Origin: Clostridia bacterium | GTDB taxonomy: Bacteria; Bacillota; Clostridia; Oscillospirales; Acutalibacteraceae | DNA: 38,989 nt | Reading direction: 5' to 3' | Assembly (NCBI GenBank): GCA_017428085.1 | Contig: JAFRRP010000078.1 | Location: 1-38,989, forward strand | In this document: piece after piece, positions 25,439-33,340 of the stretch | How positions within the stretch are numbered: position 1 is the stretch's first letter | How the letters are laid out: every line of letters starts with the position of its first letter | Program-made: the position numbers and the translations under genes | The notes under the pieces: generated by a model | The model's database searches: none | The model's input: only the letters and a program-made list of their open reading frames with translations | Told to the model about the DNA's origin: nothing

Positions 25439-27343
25439 ATGAAACAGGTCCTTCGTCTGCTGAAACCGCACCGGGTGACGTTGATTTTTTCCATCATCTT
25501 CGCCACGGTGAACACGGTGATGCAGCTGCTGCTGCCTTCTTATACCAAAAATATTCAGGAAAGTATCGTGAAAGGAGATATGCCCGGCATCTGGCGCTTC
25601 GGCGCGTACATGCTCGGCTTTACGATGATCGGCATCGTCACCTCCGTCGCCAACACGTATTTTTCCACAAAAACCTCCGTTGGGTATACCGTTACGCTGC
25701 GCAATTTCATCTTCGGCAAGGTGTCGCACCTGTCCCAGAGCGATATCGATAAGATCGGCGTGTCCTCGCTTGTCACGCGCACGACAAACGATATCAGCCG
25801 CGTACACGATATCGTGCTTTCCACGCTGAAGTCGCTGGTGCCCATCCCCATCATGCTGGTGGGCGGCCTTGTCATGGCGTTCCGCACCAATCCGGAGGTG
25901 CTGAAGATCGCCCTGTGGCTCATCCCCATCCTGCTGGTGATCGTTGGCGCGCTGATGGCCGTGATCATGCCCATGTATTCCAAAATGCAGAAGCTGCTGG
26001 ATAAGGTCAACCAGATCCTGCGGGAAAAGATCAGCGGCATCCGCGTGATCCGGGCGTTCAACCGCACCCGGTACGAGGACGAGCGCTTTGCCGTCACCAA
26101 CAAAGAGCTGACCGGCATTTCCCTGAAGGCCAGCCGCATCATGGCGGGGCTGATGCCGTTCCTTACCGTGGTGATGTACTCCCTGATCTGCATCGTCATC
26201 TACGTCAGCATCATCCACGTCAACGATCTGGACCCCACAACGGAACGGGAGGAGATCCTTGCCGCGATCCCCAAACTCAACGCGTTTATCGCATATTTTT
26301 CTTTGATCATATCCTCTGTCATGTCCGTGATCAGCATTATCGCCTCCATCCCGCAGGCGATGATCTCCGGCAGGCGCGTCAACGCGATCATCGACGCCGT
26401 GCCGGAGATCACGGAGCCGGAACAGCCCGTCACGCCGGAAGAGGCGCACCGGGGCGAGGTGGAATTCCGGCACGTTTCTTTTAAATATAAGTCCATTCCC
26501 AAAGAGGAAAAGAAAAAGCGCGGCGGAAAAAAGAAGAAAGACGAAAAGCCGGAGAAACCGGAAAAGCCCTTTGAGCTGAAGGACGTCAGCTTCTTTTCCC
26601 GTCCGGGCGAAATGACGGCGATCATCGGCATCACCGGCAGCGGCAAGACCACGCTGATGAACCTGATCCCCCGGCTGTACGACGTGACGGAGGGCGAGCT
26701 TCTGGTCGCCGGCGTGGACGTGCGGCAGCTTTCCTCCGCGGAGATCGAAAAGCGCATCGCGGTGATCCCGCAGCAGGCGTTCCTGTTCAGCGGCACCATC
26801 GCGGACAACGTTCGCTACGGCAACGCCGACGCCACGGACGCCCAGGTGTGGCGCGCCATTGAGATCGCGCAGGCCAAATCCTTCGTCGCCGCCATGCCGG
26901 ACGGCATCGAAAGCTTTGTGTCCCAGGCCGGCAAAAACTATTCCGGCGGGCAAAAGCAGCGCCTTGCCATCGCCCGCGCCATCGTCAAGGGCGCGGAGAT
27001 CATGCTGTTTGACGACAGCTTTTCCGCCCTGGATCTGGCAACGGACGCGCGGCTGCGGGCCTCGCTGAGGGAGAACCTTACCGATACCAATATGATCATC
27101 GTGGCCCAGCGCGTGGGCACGGTCGTCAACGCCGACCGCATCATCGTGCTGGAAAACGGCGCCGTCGTGGGACAGGGCACCCACCGGGAGCTGCTGAAGA
27201 CCTGCGACCTGTACCGCGAGATCGTGGTGACGCAGATGTCGGAGGAGGCCCTTGAGGACGCGCAAGCGCCGGAGGGCGCGGGAGATCCCTCCGCGGACGG
27301 CGTCGGGCAGCCTGCGGGAGAGGAGGCGGAAAACGATGCGTAA
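25439..27343 (+). CDS. ABC exporter subunit 1 (degenerate ATPase site)
   Basis: A 634-aa fused permease and ATPase, the first half of a heterodimeric exporter of the multidrug/lipid type. Six membrane helices lie in about residues 1-310. The nucleotide-binding domain has Walker A GITGSGKTTL, Q-loop region PQQAFLFSGTI, a normal signature YSGGQKQR, Walker B IMLFDDSFSALD with Asp in place of the catalytic Glu, and Gln in place of the switch His (IVAQRVGT). That is the usual pattern of the non-catalytic partner in TM287/288 or LmrCD-like pairs. A Lys-rich insert of about 25 residues (around KEEKKKRGGKKKKDEKPEKP) breaks the start of the ATPase domain, and the C-terminus is acidic. GGAGGG precedes the ATG at 25439. 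The substrate is unknown. Confidence 0.94.
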   Translation: MKQVLRLLKPHRVTLIFSIIFATVNTVMQLLLPSYTKNIQESIVKGDMPGIWRFGAYMLGFTMIGIVTSVANTYFSTKTSVGYTVTLRNFIFGKVSHLSQSDIDKIGVSSLVTRTTNDISRVHDIVLSTLKSLVPIPIMLVGGLVMAFRTNPEVLKIALWLIPILLVIVGALMAVIMPMYSKMQKLLDKVNQILREKISGIRVIRAFNRTRYEDERFAVTNKELTGISLKASRIMAGLMPFLTVVMYSLICIVIYVSIIHVNDLDPTTEREEILAAIPKLNAFIAYFSLIISSVMSVISIIASIPQAMISGRRVNAIIDAVPEITEPEQPVTPEEAHRGEVEFRHVSFKYKSIPKEEKKKRGGKKKKDEKPEKPEKPFELKDVSFFSRPGEMTAIIGITGSGKTTLMNLIPRLYDVTEGELLVAGVDVRQLSSAEIEKRIAVIPQQAFLFSGTIADNVRYGNADATDAQVWRAIEIAQAKSFVAAMPDGIESFVSQAGKNYSGGQKQRLAIARAIVKGAEIMLFDDSFSALDLATDARLRASLRENLTDTNMIIVAQRVGTVVNADRIIVLENGAVVGQGTHRELLKTCDLYREIVVTQMSEEALEDAQAPEGAGDPSADGVGQPAGEEAENDA

Positions 27344-29231
27344 AAAAGACTTTTTCTCCATTGAACAGACCTACGAGAGCAAGTATTCCGCCTACCGCAA
27401 GGAACGCAACGACGAGCAAAAGCCCGAAGACGCCAGAAAGACGGTGTTCCGCTTCTTCGCGCTGATCCGGCCCCATGCCTTCGCCATGACGGTGGTGGTG
27501 CTGGCGGCCATGGGCAGCACCGTGTGCAACGTCATCGCGCCCGAATATATGGGCGACGTGATCGATATCATCCAAAAGCAGCTGGAGCTGCGGGTGCAGA
27601 CCGGCGCCGTGTTTGATTTTTCCGCCACCTACCAGAAGCTGATCTGGCTGGCGGCTCTGTACGGGGCGGCGAGCATTTTCTCGTTCATTCAGGAGTTCGT
27701 GTCCGCCGGCGTGTCCCAGCGGCTGGTGTGTACCCTGCGCGAGCAGATGAACGGCAAGCTGTCCAGGCTGCCGCTGAGCTATTTTGACAAGCAGACCAAG
27801 GGCCAGGTCATCTCCAAGATGATCAACGATATCCAGAACGTCAGCTCCAGCGTGCAGGCCAGCATCCTGACCATCATGACCGGCGCCATTCAGGTGGTGG
27901 GCAGCTTTATCATGCTGATGCTCACCCGCAACTATTGGATGGTGATGGTGGCGGTGTGCCTTGCGCCGGTGTCCGGACTGCTGTCCTACCGGGTGTCCAA
28001 GATATCGAAAAAATGGTTCCGCCGCTACTGGGACATCATGGGCGATATGAACGGCCACATCGAGGAGATGTACGCCGGGCACACCATCGTGCGCATCTTC
28101 GGCCACGAACAGGCCTCCATCGACGAGTTTGCCGATATCACCAAACGGCTGGGCCATACCAGCTTTGTGGCCAACATGATCTCCGGCCTGCTCAGCCCCG
28201 CGCTGACGCTGATCAAAAATATCAACTACGTTTCCCTGTGCATTTTGGGCGGCTATCTGTACGTGGCCAAAAGCGGTACCGCCGCCGCCACGGGCGTGGG
28301 GGGCCTTGGCTCCATCACGAAATTCCTGACCTACTCGGGCAACTTCTCGTCGCCCATCATCAACCTTTCCGCCATGATCAACAAGATCCAGTCGTCGCTG
28401 GCCTCCGCCGAGCGCGTGTTCAACCTGCTGGACGAGCCGGAGGAAGCGCCGGACTGCACGGACAACGAGCCCACGGAAACGGCGCGGGGACTGGTGGAGT
28501 TCCAACATGTGGCCTTCCGGTATAAGGAGGATATCCCGCTGATCGACGACCTGTCCCTTACCGCCGCCCCCGGCAGCGTCACCGCCATCGTGGGGCCCAC
28601 CGGCGCGGGCAAGACCACCATCGTCAACCTGCTGATGCGCTTCTACGACGTGAACGCCGGGCAGATCCTGCTGGACGGAACGGATATCACCACCATGTCC
28701 CGGGACGCGCTGCGCGCCAACTTCGGCATGGTGCTGCAGGATACCTGGCTGTTCTGCGGCACGATCAAAGACAATATCCGCTACGGCAACGCGGACGCCA
28801 CGGACGAGCAGATCGAGACCGCCGCAAAGGCGGCGCACATCTACGACTACATCATGTCTTTGCCCAAGGGCTTCGACACGGAGCTGACGGAGGACGCTTC
28901 CAACATCTCCCAGGGCCAGCGGCAGCTTATCACCATCGCCCGCGCCATCGTGGCGGACCCCGCCGTGCTGATCCTGGACGAGGCCACCAGCTCCGTGGAT
29001 ACCAAGACGGAGCAGCAGATCCAGAACGCCATGAACACGCTGATGGCGGGCCGGACAAGCTTCGTCATCGCCCACCGGCTTTCCACCATCAAGAACGCCG
29101 ACAACATCCTTGTCATGAAAAAGGGTGCCATCGTGGAGCAGGGCACTCACGAAGAGCTGCTGGCAGCCGACGGCTTCTACGCGCTGCTGTACAATTCGCA
29201 GTATACGGACGGCATCCCGCCGGAGGATTAA
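27336..29231 (+). CDS. ABC exporter subunit 2 (catalytic ATPase site)
   Basis: A 631-aa fused permease and ATPase that should pair with the preceding protein, whose gene it overlaps by 8 bases. The membrane domain (about residues 40-350) contains a longer outer loop than usual (QLELRVQTGAVFDFSATYQK). The ATPase domain has Walker A GPTGAGKTTI, a changed signature ISQGQRQL (SGGQ is normal), Walker B VLILDEATSSVD with the catalytic Glu, and the switch His in IAHRLSTI. One full and one degenerate site result from the pair, as in known heterodimers. The start at 27336 is supported by AGGAGG upstream; the longer frame from 27252 runs inside the first gene. Confidence 0.94.
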   Translation: MRKKDFFSIEQTYESKYSAYRKERNDEQKPEDARKTVFRFFALIRPHAFAMTVVVLAAMGSTVCNVIAPEYMGDVIDIIQKQLELRVQTGAVFDFSATYQKLIWLAALYGAASIFSFIQEFVSAGVSQRLVCTLREQMNGKLSRLPLSYFDKQTKGQVISKMINDIQNVSSSVQASILTIMTGAIQVVGSFIMLMLTRNYWMVMVAVCLAPVSGLLSYRVSKISKKWFRRYWDIMGDMNGHIEEMYAGHTIVRIFGHEQASIDEFADITKRLGHTSFVANMISGLLSPALTLIKNINYVSLCILGGYLYVAKSGTAAATGVGGLGSITKFLTYSGNFSSPIINLSAMINKIQSSLASAERVFNLLDEPEEAPDCTDNEPTETARGLVEFQHVAFRYKEDIPLIDDLSLTAAPGSVTAIVGPTGAGKTTIVNLLMRFYDVNAGQILLDGTDITTMSRDALRANFGMVLQDTWLFCGTIKDNIRYGNADATDEQIETAAKAAHIYDYIMSLPKGFDTELTEDASNISQGQRQLITIARAIVADPAVLILDEATSSVDTKTEQQIQNAMNTLMAGRTSFVIAHRLSTIKNADNILVMKKGAIVEQGTHEELLAADGFYALLYNSQYTDGIPPED

Positions 29232-29430
29232 GCGCAGCGGAGCTGCGCAATGATATTCGCCGTTGGCGAATGATATGCGGCTGTGCCGCATGATATGCCC
29301 TTACGAGTATGATATGCGCTGCGGCGCATGAGGCGAATATCATATCATGCAGACGCGAAGCGGCTGTATATCATACGAAGGCGCAAGCCTCGTATATCAT
29401 GCTGCCGCAGGCAGCATATCATTTCCGGAA
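29231..29430. repeat. ATGATAT-linked hairpin array A2
   Basis: The left half has hairpins each followed by ATGATAT: GCGCAGC/GCTGCGC, TTCGCC/GGCGAA, GCGGC/GCCGC, one degenerate unit, and GCGC/GCGC. The right half has hairpins each followed by ATATCAT: a GCAG-ACGC type, AGGC/GCCT within ATACG/CGTAT, and GCTGCC/GGCAGC. Stem sequences differ, spacers are constant and pairing is kept. The array ends in CATATCATTTCCG like A1. It fills the gap between the exporter and fucU. Confidence 0.75.
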
Positions 29431-29478
29431 CAACCCAATGCAAAAAACATCCTTAAAAATGAGAAAGGATCGAACACT

Positions 29479-29898
29479 ATGTTAAAAGGCATTTCCCCCG
29501 TTATTTCCCCCGAACTGCTGAAAATTTTGTGCGAGATGGGCCACGGCGACGAGATCGTGATCGGCGACGGCAACTTCCCCGCGGCGGCCAACGCCCAACG
29601 CCTTGTCCGGCTGGACGGCCACGGCGTGCCGGAGATCCTGGACGCGGTGCTCAAGCTCATCCCGCTGGATACCTACGTGGAAAGTCCCGCCGTGCTGATG
29701 GCGACCGGTGAAGGCGAGCCCACCCCGGAGATCTGGGACGCCTACGAGGACATCATCACCCTGAACAACGGCGAGACGAACATCTCCACCATCGATAGGT
29801 TCGCGTTCTACGAGCGTACCCGCAAGGCCTACGCCGTCATCGCCACCGGCGAGACAGCGATCTACGCGAACATCATTCTGAAAAAAGGCGTCATTTGA
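29479..29898 (+). CDS. fucU: L-fucose mutarotase (RbsD/FucU family)
   Basis: A 139-aa cytoplasmic mutarotase that interconverts alpha and beta forms of L-fucose; the related RbsD acts on ribose. The catalytic His is in EMGHGDEIVIGDGNFPA (about residues 19-35), and the C-terminal ERTRKAYAVIATGE block is typical of FucU rather than RbsD. AAAGGATC lies about 9 bases before the ATG. The next gene is a rhamnulokinase-like kinase, but no fucose isomerase or aldolase is in the window, so the sugar actually handled is uncertain. A MITE-like element begins at the stop codon. Confidence 0.9.
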   Translation: MLKGISPVISPELLKILCEMGHGDEIVIGDGNFPAAANAQRLVRLDGHGVPEILDAVLKLIPLDTYVESPAVLMATGEGEPTPEIWDAYEDIITLNNGETNISTIDRFAFYERTRKAYAVIATGETAIYANIILKKGVI

Positions 29899-29899
29899 C

Positions 29900-30053
29900 G
29901 GCAGCGCGGCGCCTCGGTGACGTTGTCGGTACAAACAACTTTTATAGGGTCGTTCGGTCAAGAGACGATCGTTTTCTCAGCGGAATGATCTGATATCAAG
30001 AACACATCGCATCAGCTGTAATACCTGTGAGCGGCACTGAGGTGCCGCGCTAC
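29900..30053. mobile_element. MITE-like element, about 154 bp
   Basis: The left end at 29900 (GGCAGCGCGGCGCCTCGGTG) is an inverted relative of the right end at 30030-30053 (GCGGCAC, loop, GTGCCGC, GCTAC). The right end matches those at 87-110 and 5940-5963. The pairing may extend outward through ATTTGA (29893-29898, including the fucU stop) and TCAAAT (30054-30059). The interior is not clearly similar to the 5806 copy. It separates fucU from rhaB. Confidence 0.5.
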
Positions 30054-30085
30054 TCAAATCTCAAAACCGATATGGGAGCATCAAT

Positions 30086-31546
30086 ATGAAACGCATACTT
30101 GCATTCGACTTCGGCGCGTCCAGCGGCCGGGCGATCCTGGGCACCTTTGACGGGCAGACGATCGCATTGGAGGAGATCCACCGTTTTTCCAACGATCCCG
30201 TGCTGTTGGGCGGCACGTTCTATTGGGACGTGCTGCGGCTGTTCCACGAGATCAAGCAGGGGATCCTGAAAGCCAAGCAGGCGGGCGGCTTCGACGCCAT
30301 CGGTATTGATACCTGGGGCGTGGATTTCGGCCTGCTGGACAGGGACGGCCGTCTGCTGGAAAATCCCGTCCACTACCGGGACGCCCGCAACGTGGGCATG
30401 ATCGAAAAGGCGGCGGAGCGTATCTCCAAAGACAAAATGTACGATATCACGGGCATCCAGTTTATGGAGTTCAACACCGTGTTCCAGCTGCTCAGCTTAA
30501 AGCTGAACAGGCCGGAGCTGCTGGACCGCGCCGAAACGCTGCTGTTCATGCCCGATCTGCTGGGGTATTTCCTCACCGGCAAAAAGGCGGGGGAGTATTC
30601 CATCGCCACCACCAGCCAGTTGGTGGATATCCGTACGCGGGAATGGAGCCGCGAGATGGCGCAGGCGCTGGACCTGCCGCTTGACATCCTGCCGCCCATC
30701 ACCGCGTCGGGCTCCGTGCTGGGGCCGCTTTCCGACGAGCTTTGCAAGGAGCTGGGCGTGAAGCCTGTCAACGTGATCTCGGTGTGCGGGCACGATACCC
30801 AGTCCGCCGTCACCGCCGTGCCAAGCAAGGCAAAGGACTTCGCCTTTATCAGCTGCGGCACCTGGTCGCTGTTCGGCACGGAGCTGGAGGAGCCTATCGT
30901 CAACGAGACCTCCAAGGCGTTCAACGTCACCAACGAGGGCGGCTACGGTTATTCCACCGCCTTCCTCAAAAATATCTGCGGGCTGTGGCTGATCCAGGAA
31001 AGCCGCCGCCAGTGGAAGCGCGAGGGCAGCGACTACTCCTACGCGGAGCTGGAAAAGCTGGCCGTCGCTTCCAGACCCTTCCAATGCTTCATCGATCCGG
31101 ACGCGCCGGATTTCGTCGCCCCCGGCGACATGCCCGGCCGTATCAGGGAGTTCTGCCGCCGCACCGGCCAGTACGTGCCGGAAACGGTGGGCGAGGTGGT
31201 GCGCTGCATCTATGAGAGCCTTGCCCTGAAATACCGCCACGTGTTCAACGGGCTGCAGAACTGCACCGGCAAACGTTACGCCCACATCAACGTGGTGGGC
31301 GGCGGCACCAAGGACGGGCTGCTGTGCGGCATGACCGCCTCCGCCTGCAACGTGCGCGTCTACGCAGGGCCCATCGAGGCCACGGTGCTGGGCAACATCG
31401 CCGTGCAGCTGTTGAGTCTGGGCGAGCTGAAGGACATCGCCGAGGCCCGCCGCGTCATCGCCCGCGGCGAGAACCTGAAGGTGTTCGATCCCGCCGATCC
31501 CGCTGTGTGGGACGAAGCGTATGAGGCGTATCTCAAAATTATATAA
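30086..31546 (+). CDS. rhaB: Rhamnulokinase-like FGGY sugar kinase
   Basis: FGGY-family kinase, 486 aa, closest by eye to RhaB, which phosphorylates L-rhamnulose at O1. It has N-terminal ATP-domain motifs AFDFGASSGRAILG and IGIDTWGVDFGLLD, the RhaB-typical NPVHYRDAR and GIQFMEFNTVFQL, and the C-terminal phosphate-binding stretch HINVVGGGTKDGLLCGMTAS. The ATG at 30086 follows GGGAGCATCAAT, a weak site. Since the preceding gene encodes a fucose mutarotase, action on L-fuculose is also possible. No isomerase or aldolase is seen nearby. Confidence 0.9.
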   Translation: MKRILAFDFGASSGRAILGTFDGQTIALEEIHRFSNDPVLLGGTFYWDVLRLFHEIKQGILKAKQAGGFDAIGIDTWGVDFGLLDRDGRLLENPVHYRDARNVGMIEKAAERISKDKMYDITGIQFMEFNTVFQLLSLKLNRPELLDRAETLLFMPDLLGYFLTGKKAGEYSIATTSQLVDIRTREWSREMAQALDLPLDILPPITASGSVLGPLSDELCKELGVKPVNVISVCGHDTQSAVTAVPSKAKDFAFISCGTWSLFGTELEEPIVNETSKAFNVTNEGGYGYSTAFLKNICGLWLIQESRRQWKREGSDYSYAELEKLAVASRPFQCFIDPDAPDFVAPGDMPGRIREFCRRTGQYVPETVGEVVRCIYESLALKYRHVFNGLQNCTGKRYAHINVVGGGTKDGLLCGMTASACNVRVYAGPIEATVLGNIAVQLLSLGELKDIAEARRVIARGENLKVFDPADPAVWDEAYEAYLKII

Positions 31547-31559
31547 GGAAATAGCGATA

Positions 31560-31619
31560 AGTTTTAAGTTGTAAGTTTTAAGATTTTTTACTTGCAGCTT
31601 ACAACTTGCAACTTGCAAC
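31560..31619. repeat. Compact inverted heptamer repeat H6
   Basis: The left arm is AGTTTTA, AGTTGTA, AGTTTTA (31560-31580). The right arm, read on the minus strand, is AGTTGCA, AGTTGCA, AGTTGTA, AGCTGCA (31619-31592). AAGTTGTAAG at 31566-31575 pairs perfectly with 31598-31607. The repeat reaches to within 4 bases of the rsmA ATG and takes the place of its ribosome binding site. Confidence 0.75.
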
Positions 31620-31623
31620 TGCA

Positions 31624-32475
31624 ATGGACTTAACCGACATCACCACCGTCAAACGCGTCTTATCGCGTCACGGTTTCACCTTTTCCAAATCGCTGGGGCA
31701 GAATTTCATCACGGACCCCACGGTCTGCCCGAAAATGGCGGACCTGTGCGGCGTTTCCGCCGGGGCGGGCGTCATCGAGATCGGCCCCGGCTGCGGCGTG
31801 CTGACCGTGGAGCTGGCAAAACGCGCGGCGAAGGTGGTCACGATCGAGCTGGACGCGCGGCTGCTGCCCGTGCTGGCGGAAACGCTGGACGGCTGCCGCA
31901 ACGTGGAGGTCGTCAACGCCGACGTGCTGAAGACCGACCTGGCCGCGCTGATCGAAGAACACTTCGCCGGTATGCCGGTGTACGTCTGCGCCAACCTGCC
32001 CTATTACATCACGTCGCCCGTCGTCATGTACCTGCTGCAAAGCCGACTGCCTGTGGAAAACATCACCGTGATGGTGCAGAAGGAGGCAGCGGACCGGCTG
32101 TGCGCCAAGGTGGGCGAACGGGATTCCGGTGCGGTGACCGTGGCGGTCAACTATTACGCGACCGCGGAAAAGCTCTTCGGCGTGGGCAAGGGCAGCTTTA
32201 CCCCCGCCCCCAAGGTGGACAGCGAAGTCATCCGGCTGACGCCCCGCAGGGAACCGCCCGTCGCCATCGCGGACGAAAAGCGCTTTTTTTCCGTGGTGCG
32301 CTCCGCCTTTTCACAACGGCGCAAAACGGCGGTCAACGGACTGTCCTCCGGGCTGTCGCTGTCCAAGGACCGCGTCGCCGCCGCGCTGGAAGCGGCGGGA
32401 CTTCCCGTCAGCGTCCGGGCGGAAACGCTTTCCATGGAGCAGCTGGCGCGGCTGACAGACGCGCTTTTTGAATAA
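31624..32475 (+). CDS. rsmA: 16S rRNA dimethyladenosine methyltransferase
   Basis: RsmA (KsgA) dimethylates two adenines near the 3' end of 16S rRNA during small-subunit maturation. The 283-aa protein has the N-terminal SLGQNFITDP, SAM-binding EIGPGCGVLTVELAK, and the target-base motif NLPYYITSP. Length is normal. I chose the ATG at 31624 because the family's N-terminus begins near there; a TTG at 31606 would add six residues encoded by the repeat. No Shine-Dalgarno sequence precedes the ATG: the region is the right arm of heptamer repeat H6. The tmk gene follows 43 bases later. Confidence 0.96.
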   Translation: MDLTDITTVKRVLSRHGFTFSKSLGQNFITDPTVCPKMADLCGVSAGAGVIEIGPGCGVLTVELAKRAAKVVTIELDARLLPVLAETLDGCRNVEVVNADVLKTDLAALIEEHFAGMPVYVCANLPYYITSPVVMYLLQSRLPVENITVMVQKEAADRLCAKVGERDSGAVTVAVNYYATAEKLFGVGKGSFTPAPKVDSEVIRLTPRREPPVAIADEKRFFSVVRSAFSQRRKTAVNGLSSGLSLSKDRVAAALEAAGLPVSVRAETLSMEQLARLTDALFE

Positions 32476-32518
32476 GTCTTGATAATATATAATGTTTAAT
32501 AATAGAGGAACGCGACCT

Positions 32519-33133
32519 ATGGGTATGGGAAGATTTATCGTGCTGGAAGGACTGGACGGCACCGGCAAGACCACGCAGATCAAAAAGCTGGCGGAATATC
32601 TGGAAAGCCGCGGCGAAAAGGTCCATATCACGGCGGAGCCCACCGACTTTCCGTCGGGCAGGCTGATCCGCCGGGTGCTTTCCGGCGAGGTGCCCAGCTC
32701 CCCCTGGTCCACCGCGGCGCTGTTTCTGGCGGACCGCATCCGCCACTGTACCGATCCCGTCGACGGCATCCGCAGGCATCTGGAAGCGGGGGAGACGGTG
32801 GTCACCGACCGCTACTATTTTTCCACCTTCGCCTATCAGGGGTACGCCACCGACCTGCGGTGGACCATGGATATCCACTACTCCTGCCCGGAGCTGCTGC
32901 GGCCCGATCTGGTGCTGTTCCTGACCATGTCGCCGGAAAAATGCATCCGGCGCATCACTGCCAACCGCGCCGCCGACGCCATCGAGATCTATGAAAACAC
33001 GGAGGCGCTGACGAAGGTCAGCCGCCAGTTCGATAAGGTCTTCGAGCTGCTGCGCGACCGGGAAAACGTGGTCTATATCGACGCCGACGGCACCGTGGAA
33101 GAGGTGGCGGAACGGATACGGGCGGCGCTGTAG
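32519..33133 (+). CDS. tmk: Thymidylate kinase
   Basis: Converts dTMP to dTDP for DNA synthesis. The 204-aa protein has the P-loop LEGLDGTGKTTQIKKLAE, a DRY-type motif VVTDRYYFSTFAYQG, and a LID-like ECIRRITANR-type region (PEKCIRRITANRAADAIE). The match to typical bacterial Tmk weakens in the middle (RWTMDIHYSCPELLRPDLVLFL), so it may be a subgroup of the dTMP kinase-like family. The ATG at 32519 has GAGGAA about 9 bases upstream; an upstream start at 32492 has no support. Confidence 0.9.
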   Translation: MGMGRFIVLEGLDGTGKTTQIKKLAEYLESRGEKVHITAEPTDFPSGRLIRRVLSGEVPSSPWSTAALFLADRIRHCTDPVDGIRRHLEAGETVVTDRYYFSTFAYQGYATDLRWTMDIHYSCPELLRPDLVLFLTMSPEKCIRRITANRAADAIEIYENTEALTKVSRQFDKVFELLRDRENVVYIDADGTVEEVAERIRAAL

Positions 33134-33283
33134 CGGAAGCGGTGCGCCGCTGCCGGTGGCAGATGAAGGCGCAGCGCTGACGTGAGCAAACACAGAGCGG
33201 TGCGAGCGCTCCAAGCGAAGCAGCGCGACAATGTTTGCGAGGTAAGAACAGGTAGAGACCACCTGCGGCGACACGTCCCTCAG
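33134..33283. repeat. Hairpin-rich intergenic stretch with inverted ends
   Basis: GCAAACA at 33185-33191 and TGTTTGC at 33231-33237 form an outer stem around smaller palindromes (GAGCG/CGCTC and GCG-aagca-GCGC). The first 45 bases also contain GCGC-rich palindromes (GCGGTGCGCCGC, GCGCAGCGC). There is no open frame with a site. It may be another member of the repeat families in this genome, but no second copy is in the window. Confidence 0.4.
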
Positions 33284-33319
33284 ATCTTACATCTTATATC
33301 TAACACCTCACACCTCATT
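33284..33319 (-). repeat. Heptamer repeat array H7
   Basis: Plus-strand units ATCTTAC, ATCTTAT, ATCTAAC, ACCTCAC, ACCTCAT keep an exact 7-base period; on the minus strand they begin AGRTGTR or similar. It ends about 20 bases before the HAD gene. No left partner is obvious. Confidence 0.6.
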
Positions 33320-33340
33320 CTTCCCCGAAAGGAAAACGTC

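Noticed and set aside
29231..29430. CRISPR array
   Set aside because: Units of about 20 bases have constant 7-base linkers and variable self-pairing stems, not repeats of 25-37 bases with unrelated spacers; no cas gene is present.
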